5,191 nucleotides of DNA. Origin: Bacilli bacterium (GTDB taxonomy: Bacteria > Bacillota_I > Bacilli_A > RF39 > UBA660). The notes beneath the pieces were generated by a model, which ran no database searches, had not been told where the DNA came from, and was given only the letters and a program-made list of their open reading frames with translations. The translations under genes and the position numbers were made by a program. The stretch lies in the NCBI GenBank assembly GCA_017470045.1, contig JAFUFG010000160.1:1-5191 (forward strand), given 5' to 3'. Positions 1 through 4,834 of the stretch are shown here, piece by piece (the stretch's first letter is position 1; each line of letters begins with the position of its first letter).

Positions 1-555
1 AAGGATATTATTCGTGATAATGCGAAGAATACAATAAAAGAACTAAAACGCATGGGAAAGAATATTGTTTTATTATCTGGGGATAATGAGAAAACCGCTA
101 ATATTATTGCGAAAGAGTTATCTATTGATCATGTTATTGCGAATGTTTTACCAAAAGAAAAAGAAAAAGTTATTCAAGATTATATTCAAGATGGTCATTA
201 TGTTATGATGGTTGGAGATGGTATAAATGATGCTCCTTCTTTGGCTAGTAGTAATATTGGAGTATCTATTAATGGTGGTACGGATATTGCAGGGGATTCT
301 GCGGATGTCATTTTAATGCAAGATGATTTATCGAAGATTCCTTCTTTCTTAAGAATTAGTAAGAAGACTGTAAAAATTATAAAAGAAAACTTATTCTGGG
401 CATTTTTCTATAATCTTTTAATGATTCCAGTAGCAATTGGATTATTGAAACCATTTGGTATTTCGATTCATCCTATGCTTGCTAGTATTTCGATGACGAT
501 AAGTAGTCTTTGTGTTGTGTTTAACTCTTTACGTTTGAAGAGAAATTCTAAGTAG
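1..555 (+). CDS. copA: Cu(+)-exporting P1B-type ATPase, C-terminal part (5' truncated by window edge)
   Basis: The reading frame is open from base 1, so the gene starts upstream; 184 residues are visible. In the family the protein pumps Cu(+) out across the cytoplasmic membrane using ATP. Visible are the end of the HAD P-domain with an SGDN motif (visible residues 26-29), the P-domain Lys in LPKEK, and the hinge motif GDGINDAP (72-79). Two final membrane helices follow (about 130-149 and 158-177). The first has N-x6-YN-x4-P (N130, YN 137-138, P143) and the last has M-x2-SS (M165, SS 168-169); both match the published P1B-1 copper signatures, which favours Cu(+) over Zn/Cd. The CPC motif, the phosphorylated Asp and the N-terminal metal-binding domain lie outside the window. 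An internal ATG at 52 is not the start, because homology continues upstream of it. The next gene begins 10 bases after the stop, so co-transcription is likely. Confidence 0.93.
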   Translation, partial: KDIIRDNAKNTIKELKRMGKNIVLLSGDNEKTANIIAKELSIDHVIANVLPKEKEKVIQDYIQDGHYVMMVGDGINDAPSLASSNIGVSINGGTDIAGDSADVILMQDDLSKIPSFLRISKKTVKIIKENLFWAFFYNLLMIPVAIGLLKPFGISIHPMLASISMTISSLCVVFNSLRLKRNSK

Positions 556-565
556 AGGTGATTTA

Positions 566-1639
566 ATGATTTCTTTAAAAAGTAAAACTCTTCGTGACTA
601 TTATGGGGAAAATCCTGATGAGTATTCTTTAAAATTTATTCATTACAATGTAGATATTGATAGAGATGGTGCAGAAGAGTATTTAAAGATATCAGAGGAC
701 TTACAAACAATTTATCATTTTGATAAAAAAGCTTTCCTTCTATATTTTTCTGATGTAGATAATTATCACAAAATGATTGATCATTTGGATATTCATAATC
801 TATATGACGAGAAAATATATTTACGTATTTCTAGTGAAGAAGACTACAATCATTTGAGACAAATAGATGGATTCAAAAGAGTAAAAGCTATTGTTTCTTT
901 AGAAGATTTGGAAAAATTTTCTATTACGGATATAAACCTTGTCGTACAGATTGATAAGGTAAAGGAATTACCTCTTACTAAATTGAATCAATTATTAGAT
1001 ACTTATCCTATAAAAGAAGTCTTATTAGGACAAATTCCGTATTTGGATCATGAAGATTCTTATTTGTATGACATAATGTCTAAGATGTATCATATAGATT
1101 CTTCTAAAAAAATGGAATTAGAAAAAATGAATAAAATTACGAATGATCTATATTCTATTCATGATTATGTGGCTATCATGAGGCAATTTCAAAATGATCT
1201 CAATCAATTCCATATTCAAGATTCTGTTGATGGCTTTTATAAAATTTTTGATTTTATTGCGAATGAGGTATCTTATGACGATGATGGAGTGAAAGAAACA
1301 AGTATTGATAATCAGAATTTAATTGGACCTGTTTTTCATAAAAAAGGTGTTTGTGAAAGTTATTCCAAATATTTACAACAAATGTTAAGTTTAATTGATA
1401 TTGATTCTATTATTGTTCAAGGTGGAGGAATGAAAGAAGAGGGAGGACATGATTGGAATCAAGTGTTTATGAATGGAAAATGGTATAATGCAGATGTAAC
1501 TGCTGCATCTTATAGTATTCATCATAACGAAGAAGTAAAAACATGTTTGGTAAAAGATAGTGCATTGTTATATAAAACGAATACATCTATTTCTCATATT
1601 TGTGATGAGGATTTTATGGATTGTTCGAAAAAGAGATAG
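566..1639 (+). CDS. Transglutaminase-like (papain-fold) domain protein, cytoplasmic
   Basis: This is a 357-residue protein with no signal peptide or membrane helix. The C-terminal third is a transglutaminase-like domain (Pfam Transglut_core type). Cys263 lies in GVCESYS, His295 in GGHDWNQV and Asp310 in WYNADVT, which is the full Cys-His-Asp triad in the usual order and spacing. Family members hydrolyse or transfer at amide bonds, usually on proteins or peptides; the substrate here cannot be told. The first ~190 residues match nothing I recognise; they alternate short hydrophobic strands with charged stretches (for example INLVVQID and IKEVLLGQI), which could be a repeat or barrel-like scaffold. 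The start ATG is well supported by GAGGTG at 555-560, which overlaps the last base of the copA stop. The gene sits between copA and a Nudix gene with short gaps, so an operon is likely, though no functional link to copper is evident. Confidence 0.85.
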   Translation: MISLKSKTLRDYYGENPDEYSLKFIHYNVDIDRDGAEEYLKISEDLQTIYHFDKKAFLLYFSDVDNYHKMIDHLDIHNLYDEKIYLRISSEEDYNHLRQIDGFKRVKAIVSLEDLEKFSITDINLVVQIDKVKELPLTKLNQLLDTYPIKEVLLGQIPYLDHEDSYLYDIMSKMYHIDSSKKMELEKMNKITNDLYSIHDYVAIMRQFQNDLNQFHIQDSVDGFYKIFDFIANEVSYDDDGVKETSIDNQNLIGPVFHKKGVCESYSKYLQQMLSLIDIDSIIVQGGGMKEEGGHDWNQVFMNGKWYNADVTAASYSIHHNEEVKTCLVKDSALLYKTNTSISHICDEDFMDCSKKR

Positions 1640-1658
1640 ATATTAAGAGGTGTTATTA

Positions 1659-2198
1659 ATGAGTGAATTATTTGATGTTTTAACGAAAGATGGAGATTTT
1701 GCGAATACGATTGCTAGTAGAGAAGAATGTCATAAAAAAGGATTATGGCATAAAGCAGTTGTTGTTTTTATCATTAGTGAAGATAATGAGAGAGTATTGT
1801 TACAAAGAAGAAGTGCAAATAAAAAATTATGGCCAAATCTATGGGATATTACTGCAGGTGGACATGTTCTATCTGGTGAATTAGGTTATCAAGCTGTAAT
1901 CCGAGAAACAAAAGAAGAAATCGGATTAACGATTGATAAAGGATCTTTAGAGTTTATTGGTTCTACGATTTTTGAGAATCTTTCTAATGATATTATTAAT
2001 CGACATTTTAATGAGTATTATGTTGTTCATAAAGATGTCAATTTAAAGGATATTGTTTTACAAGAAGAGGAAGTACAAGATATTCGATGGTTTACGAAAC
2101 AAGAAATTATTGATCGAGTAAAAAATAATTACGAAGATTTAACGGATAAAGTAAGTTGCTGGAATTATTTAATCAAGTACTTTGAATTAACGAAGTAG
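1659..2198 (+). CDS. Nudix hydrolase, YfcD / IPP-isomerase-like
   Basis: This 179-residue cytoplasmic enzyme carries a Nudix box at residues 68-90: G68-x5-E74-x7-R82-E83-x2-E86-E87-x-G89-L90. All Mg2+-binding glutamates are present; the hydrophobic position after RE is Thr. Nudix enzymes cleave a nucleoside diphosphate linked to another moiety. The layout (N-terminal strand, then HKKGLWHKAV, LLQRRS, LWPNLWDITAGG) resembles the YfcD/IDI-like subgroup, whose substrates are mostly undefined, so isopentenyl-diphosphate isomerase activity should not be assumed. The start is the ATG at 1659, six bases after AAGAGGTG (1645-1652). A GTG at 1650 lies inside that ribosome binding site and is not credible. 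The gap to the preceding gene is 19 bases and a terminator follows at once, so this is the last gene of the copA run. All 16 Ile codons are ATT or ATC. Confidence 0.9.
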   Translation: MSELFDVLTKDGDFANTIASREECHKKGLWHKAVVVFIISEDNERVLLQRRSANKKLWPNLWDITAGGHVLSGELGYQAVIRETKEEIGLTIDKGSLEFIGSTIFENLSNDIINRHFNEYYVVHKDVNLKDIVLQEEEVQDIRWFTKQEIIDRVKNNYEDLTDKVSCWNYLIKYFELTK

Positions 2199-2203
2199 TT
2201 TTT

Positions 2204-2232
2204 GGTAGATTTTTACAAAATCTGCCTTTTTT
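2204..2232 (+). terminator. Rho-independent terminator after the Nudix gene
   Basis: A 10-bp stem is formed by GGTAGATTTT (2204-2213) and AAAATCTGCC (2217-2226), with one G-T wobble and a 3-base loop. It is followed directly by six T (2227-2232). It starts 6 bases past the stop codon and closes the copA / transglutaminase-like / Nudix run. Confidence 0.88.
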
Positions 2233-2242
2233 GTGGTATAAT
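2212..2242 (+). promoter_or_regulatory. Extended -10 promoter, overlapping the terminator
   Basis: A consensus TATAAT lies at 2237-2242, preceded by TG one base upstream (2234-2235), giving an extended -10 element. The best -35 is TTTACA at 2212-2217 with a longer than ideal 19-base spacer, and it falls inside the terminator hairpin. Transcription would start near 2249, leaving a leader of about 25 bases before the ATG at 2274. The -10 is strong by eye and the -35 is weak. Confidence 0.7.
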
Positions 2243-2273
2243 TTGAGTGATTTGACGAGATGAGGTGAATTCT

Positions 2274-2837
2274 ATGAATGAAATAAAAACCCCAGAAGAG
2301 TTATTACATTTTATGTCAAATAATATTAACTATGGTTATCTAGGAAAAAATGGACGTGTGTACCATTATGATGATGTTGATTTTAATTCAGATTGGTTTG
2401 AACAATATATATTAGAAAGTCCAGAAGAGCTTTTTAAAAACTTATATGGTAATTGTTGGGATCAAGTGGAATTTGAAAGAGATTGGTTTTTGAAAAATGG
2501 GTATACTATAGAAACGATTTATGAAATGGTACAATTAGATTATGATAATGAATATCCGACTCATTCTTTTCTAATATATAAAGATAGAGATGGGGATTGG
2601 TGTTGGTTTGAAAATTCTGATTTTAATAATAGAGGTATACATAAATTCTCTTCTTATGAGGAACTATTAAATTATCAATATAAGAAATATATTGAATTCT
2701 TAAAAACATTTAAAATAACAAAAGAAGAAATTAAAAAAATAATTGTAACAAAATTTGATAAACCTAAAGAAGGTATTACTGCAAAAGAATATTTAGAACA
2801 TGTTACTGATTCTAGACTTCTATTTTTTTCTGAATAA
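2274..2837 (+). CDS. Putative papain/transglutaminase-fold protein, family not recognised
   Basis: This is a 187-residue soluble protein rich in Asp, Glu, Tyr and Trp, with no signal peptide or membrane segment. Three short motifs suggest a Cys-His fold of the papain/transglutaminase type: Cys61 in YGNCWDQVEFER, His97 in YPTHSFLIY and Glu113-Asn114 in WCWFENSDF. The order and the aromatic context of the Cys fit the transglutaminase-like superfamily, but there is no full match, so the triad is an inference. It could be a peptidase, amidase or acyltransferase, or be inactive. The start is the ATG at 2274, six bases after GATGAGGTG (2259-2267); the GTG at 2265 is inside that site. It has its own promoter and is cut off from the upstream run by a terminator. 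No terminator is visible after it, so read-through into the LOG-like gene 87 bases on is possible. Seven of 13 Ile codons are ATA, unlike the upstream genes. Confidence 0.72.
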   Translation: MNEIKTPEELLHFMSNNINYGYLGKNGRVYHYDDVDFNSDWFEQYILESPEELFKNLYGNCWDQVEFERDWFLKNGYTIETIYEMVQLDYDNEYPTHSFLIYKDRDGDWCWFENSDFNNRGIHKFSSYEELLNYQYKKYIEFLKTFKITKEEIKKIIVTKFDKPKEGITAKEYLEHVTDSRLLFFSE

Positions 2838-2846
2838 TTTAACGAA

Positions 2847-2886
2847 GTTGATTTGAATGGATGAACAGACTAATATTAACTGGTTG
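2847..2886 (+). repeat. Imperfect direct repeat, copy 1, with short ORF start
   Basis: This pairs with 3456-3498: both run from GTTGAT to AACTG-N-TTG, with 32 of 40 aligned positions identical and one 3-base gap. The copy contains a 14-codon ORF (2857-2901) beginning MDEQTNINWL, which aligns in frame with MNENKTNINCL of the other copy. The short ORF has no good ribosome binding site and is probably not a functional gene. It may be a remnant of a gene start or a repeated regulatory segment. Confidence 0.45.
2848..2876 (+). promoter_or_regulatory. Possible promoter for the LOG-like gene
   Basis: TTGATT (2848-2853) and TAATAT (2871-2876) are spaced by 17 bases, each matching four of six consensus bases. 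Transcription from it would start near 2883, ahead of the ribosome binding site at 2911-2919. It lies inside the upstream copy of the direct repeat. Such matches are common in AT-rich DNA, so this is weak. Confidence 0.3.
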
Positions 2887-2924
2887 ATTACGACACAGTA
2901 ACTCATATAAAAAGAGGTGTTTTT

Positions 2925-3473
2925 ATGATAATATTTATTGGATGCTCTAGTTCAAATAATGTTGATGAGTTATATTTAAAAGAAACTGAAAAACTTGCAC
3001 AACTTTTATGTAATCATAACTGTAGTCTAATGTTTGGCTCATCTGAAGATGGTATGATGGGAACTATATATAAAATATTTAAAAAAAATAAATGTAAAAT
3101 AATATCTGTATTACCAAAAGAAAATTATGGTATGCTTTCAGAAGTTGATGCTGATGAAAAAATATATGTTAAACAAACTAGTGATCAATTGAAGTATCTT
3201 GTTAACAATGGAGATATGACAATAATATTACCTGGTAGTTTTGGAACGCTTTCAGAATTAATGACATCTATACAATGTAAAAAACTTGGAGAACATAATA
3301 AACCAATCATAATATATAACATTAATGGTTTTTATGATAAAATATTGGAACAGTTTCAGCAATTTAAAAATGAAAATTTTGATTTATACAATCAGGGTGA
3401 ATTGTATAAAGTTATTAATAACTATAATGAAATAGAAAAATATTTAACAAAAGGAGTTGATCCAAATGAATGA
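2925..3473 (+). CDS. LOG/TIGR00730-like Rossmann-fold protein with altered active-site motif
   Basis: This 182-residue cytoplasmic protein is close in length to the LOG family (cytokinin riboside 5'-monophosphate phosphoribohydrolases, often mislabelled lysine decarboxylases). It opens with an IFIGCSSS strand-loop. The usual GGGxxGLMG appears as GSSEDGMMG (residues 38-46), and PGGxGTxxE as PGSFGTLSE (103-111), keeping the catalytic-type Glu111. The later GEHNKPIIIYNINGFYD segment is typical of the family. The conserved MHERK motif aligns with TSDQL (85-89), so the key Arg is Gln88. With that Arg and one motif Gly lost, the standard reaction (AMP or cytokinin-nucleotide base release) may be changed or lost, and a nucleotide-binding role is possible. 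AAAGAGGTG at 2911-2919 sets the ATG. The stop overlaps the start of a short ORF at 3466. Fourteen of 18 Ile codons are ATA, the strongest bias in the window, and flanking repeats add to the sign of transfer. Confidence 0.82.
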   Translation: MIIFIGCSSSNNVDELYLKETEKLAQLLCNHNCSLMFGSSEDGMMGTIYKIFKKNKCKIISVLPKENYGMLSEVDADEKIYVKQTSDQLKYLVNNGDMTIILPGSFGTLSELMTSIQCKKLGEHNKPIIIYNINGFYDKILEQFQQFKNENFDLYNQGELYKVINNYNEIEKYLTKGVDPNE

Positions 3474-3498
3474 AAATAAAACTAATATAAACTGTTTG
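3456..3498 (+). repeat. Imperfect direct repeat, copy 2, at the end of the LOG-like gene
   Basis: This is the partner of 2847-2886. It covers the last codons of the LOG-like gene and the start of the short ORF at 3466. The best conserved blocks are GTTGAT, ATG-N-ATGAA, ACTAATAT and AACTG-N-TTG. The 3-base gap keeps the peptide alignment in frame, which suggests the segment was once coding. After AACTG-N-TTG the two copies no longer resemble each other. Confidence 0.45.
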
Positions 3499-3537
3499 GC
3501 AAAGAAATTAACAATCAAATTGTTAAAAAACATATAA
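3466..3537 (+). pseudogene. Short ORF, possible 5' remnant of a gene
   Basis: This 23-residue ORF starts MNENKTNINC and is preceded by a strong ribosome binding site (AAAGGAG, 3450-3456, nine bases before the ATG). The ATG overlaps the stop of the LOG-like gene, as in translationally coupled pairs. The excellent initiation signal with almost no coding length suggests a truncated gene. TNIN-[WC] followed shortly by AKK loosely recalls the N-terminus of the RbgA/YlqF ribosome-assembly GTPase (INW-F/Y-PGHMAK) with a small deletion, but this is from memory and unproven. It could instead be a small peptide gene or chance. Confidence 0.28.
3508..3526. repeat. Perfect 8-bp inverted repeat
   Basis: TTAACAAT (3508-3515) and ATTGTTAA (3519-3526) are exact reverse complements separated by CAA. 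On the + strand it is followed by A residues, so it is not a forward terminator. On the - strand a T-rich run follows, giving at most a weak terminator. It might be a protein-binding dyad; AT-only dyads of this size are not rare in such DNA. Confidence 0.4.
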
Positions 3538-3613
3538 AATAAGGGAATGAGCAAAGAAAAGTTTTTACATCTTTTTGTATAAAAAAGGGTAATTATATAT
3601 AGATTTTAAAAAT

Positions 3614-3638
3614 AAGTACTAAAAATAGTGCTTTTTTT
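3614..3638 (+). terminator. Rho-independent terminator downstream of the LOG-like gene
   Basis: The stem AAGTACTA (3614-3621) pairs with TAGTGCTT (3626-3633) through 8 bp with one G-T wobble and an AAAA loop, followed by T (3634-3638). A-rich sequence before the stem means the - strand would also have a T-rich tail, so it could act in both directions. It lies about 140 bases past the LOG-like stop. Confidence 0.75.
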
Positions 3639-3653
3639 GTGTTCATTTTTATA

Positions 3654-3679
3654 GGTGGTGTTGAGGGGTCAATACCATT
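3654..3679. repeat. GC-richer hairpin of unknown role upstream of rhuM
   Basis: GGTGTTGA (3657-3664) pairs with TCAATACC (3669-3676) around a GGGG loop, with one G-T wobble. A T-A pair and two further wobbles extend the stem to 3654-3679. It stands out in a region otherwise almost entirely A/T and has no T-tract, so it is not a terminator. It lies just upstream of the rhuM promoter, outside the expected transcript. It may be a mobile-element end, a protein-binding site or part of an RNA read from elsewhere. Confidence 0.5.
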
Positions 3680-3709
3680 AATAATTCTTTATTTTATATA
3701 TAATAATTA

Positions 3710-3718
3710 TGTTATAAT
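3710..3718 (+). promoter_or_regulatory. Extended -10 promoter of rhuM
   Basis: Consensus TATAAT at 3713-3718 is preceded by TG at 3710-3711, an extended -10 element. No good -35 is seen at normal spacing; the upstream DNA is nearly pure A/T. Transcription would begin near 3725, leaving about 25 bases before the ATG with AGGAGG at 3738-3743. Confidence 0.6.
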
Positions 3719-3749
3719 ATAAGTAGGAAATATTAAAAGGAGGGTTTGA

Positions 3750-4766
3750 ATGGAAAAGGATTTACAAATTACTACACATGACTTTTTAATTTATAGAGAT
3801 GATGAAAACAATGTAAAAGTAAATGTATTATTAATTAATAAAGATATATGGTTAACTCAGAATAAAATAGCAGAGTTATTTGGAGTTGCTAGGAGTACTA
3901 TAACAGAACATATTAATAATATTTTGGATTCAGGTGAGTTAAAAGAAGAGACTTCTGTCGGTTTTTCCAACGAAAGTTCTGGTGGAAGAAAACCTAAGAT
4001 ATATAATCTTGATATGATTATTGCTGTTGGATATAGAGTAAATTCTAAGAAAGCAACTAATTTTAGAATATGGGCAACAAAAGTATTAAAAGAATATCTT
4101 ATTACTGGAGTTGTAATGGATGATGAAAGATTAAAAAATCCTAATTATATATTTGGAGAAGATTATTTTGAAAGAACTTTAGAAAGAATTAGAAATATTC
4201 GTTCTAGTGAAAGAAGATTTTATCAAAAAATAACTGATATATATTCTACTAGTGTTGATTATGATAAAAATTCTGAAACAACAAAAGAATTTTTTAAAAC
4301 AGTACAAAATAAATTACATTATGCTGTGACCGGTAATACTGCTGCAGAAATTATTTATAGTAGAGTAGATTCTGAAAAAGAACATATGGGCTTAACTAAT
4401 TGGAAGGAATGTCCTGATGGACCTATCTATAGGTATGATGTAGATGTTGCAAAGAATTATTTAAATGAAAAAGAATTAAAAGATTTAAATAGAATCGTTA
4501 CAATGTACTTAGATTATGCTGAGTACCAAGCTGAAAATCACAATGCAATGACTATGGATGATTGGGTAGAAAGATTAAATGCATTTTTACAATTTAATGG
4601 AAAAGAAATATTACAAAATGCTGGTAAGATATCTCAAAAAGTAGCTCAAGAACTTGCTTATAAAGAATATGACAAATATAGATTAAAACAAGATCAATTA
4701 TATGTTTCAGATTTTGATAAGTTTATAGAAGAAGTAAAATTATTAGAAAATGCAGAAAAAAAATAG
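3750..4766 (+). CDS. rhuM: RhuM family protein ('virulence protein RhuM')
   Basis: This 338-residue soluble protein appears full length for the RhuM family, first named from a Salmonella pathogenicity island and common in genomic islands, often near restriction or toxin genes. Its biochemical role is not established, so 'virulence' is a label only. Residues about 33-60 form a helix-turn-helix-like segment (WLTQNKIAELFGVARSTITEHI), suggesting DNA binding. Next come YNLDMIIAVGYRVNSKKAT and FRIWATKVLKEYL (about 85-117), the most recognisable family block. Later family motifs are YAVTGNTAAEII (from residue 191), MGLTNWK and RIVTMYLDYAE (about 247-257), with a Lys-rich C-terminal helical end. The start is set by AAAAGGAGG six bases upstream. 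It forms a single-gene unit, with an extended -10 promoter before it and a terminator overlapping its stop. Eleven of 25 Ile codons are ATA. The family assignment is firm; the function is open. Confidence 0.92.
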   Translation: MEKDLQITTHDFLIYRDDENNVKVNVLLINKDIWLTQNKIAELFGVARSTITEHINNILDSGELKEETSVGFSNESSGGRKPKIYNLDMIIAVGYRVNSKKATNFRIWATKVLKEYLITGVVMDDERLKNPNYIFGEDYFERTLERIRNIRSSERRFYQKITDIYSTSVDYDKNSETTKEFFKTVQNKLHYAVTGNTAAEIIYSRVDSEKEHMGLTNWKECPDGPIYRYDVDVAKNYLNEKELKDLNRIVTMYLDYAEYQAENHNAMTMDDWVERLNAFLQFNGKEILQNAGKISQKVAQELAYKEYDKYRLKQDQLYVSDFDKFIEEVKLLENAEKK

Positions 4767-4794
4767 GAATTCCAAGGATACTTCCTGTTTTTTT
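4764..4794 (+). terminator. Terminator overlapping the rhuM stop codon
   Basis: TAGGAA (4764-4769, starting with the TAG stop) pairs with TTCCTG (4782-4787) through 6 bp with one T-G wobble and a 12-base loop, followed by seven T (4788-4794). A shorter alternative AGGA/TCCT stem exists inside. The stem is short but the T-tract and location are convincing. Confidence 0.65.
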
Positions 4795-4834
4795 ATGTTG
4801 TTTTTTGTTAGACTATTACTATACGGAGGTTAAT

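Larger units (their letters stand above)
3474..3749. other. 276-base gap between the LOG-like gene and rhuM
   Basis: Apart from the short ORF at its left edge, the gap has no convincing gene on either strand. It holds in order a perfect AT-rich inverted repeat (3508-3526), an unstructured A/T-rich stretch (about 3538-3610), a terminator (3614-3638), a GC-richer hairpin (3654-3679), an extended -10 element (3710-3718) and the rhuM ribosome binding site (AGGAGG, 3738-3743). One forward frame at 3495-3597 reads protein-like with an internal stop, which may be decayed coding DNA, but the evidence is thin. Confidence 0.6.

Noticed and set aside
1650..1658. Upstream GTG start adding three residues to the Nudix protein
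   Set aside because: The GTG is part of the AAGAGGTG ribosome binding site that serves the ATG at 1659.
1690..1884. 64-codon ORF in another frame inside the Nudix gene
   Set aside because: It is a shadow of the Nudix coding frame, with no ribosome binding site and no recognisable motif.
2265..2273. Upstream GTG start for the Cys-His protein
   Set aside because: It lies within the GATGAGGTG ribosome binding site; the ATG at 2274 has the proper spacing.
2187..2848. TTAACGAAGT at 2187-2196 and again at 2839-2848, flanking the Cys-His gene like a target duplication
   Set aside because: Ten exact bases are not significant among all pairs in 5 kb of AT-rich DNA, and the first copy lies inside the Nudix coding sequence. 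It is worth recalling only if comparative data show an insertion here.
3706..3718. ATTAT/ATAAT dyad overlapping the rhuM -10 as an operator
   Set aside because: It is low-complexity A/T sequence in which such dyads arise easily, and no second site supports it.
1659..4766. A combined Nudix / Cys-His / LOG-like / RhuM defence operon
   Set aside because: Terminators at 2204-2232 and 3614-3638 and separate promoters break these genes into independent units, and no known defence effector or sensor set is complete.
4766..4773. GGAATTCC palindrome after rhuM as a binding site
   Set aside because: It is short and better explained as part of the terminator stem and loop.
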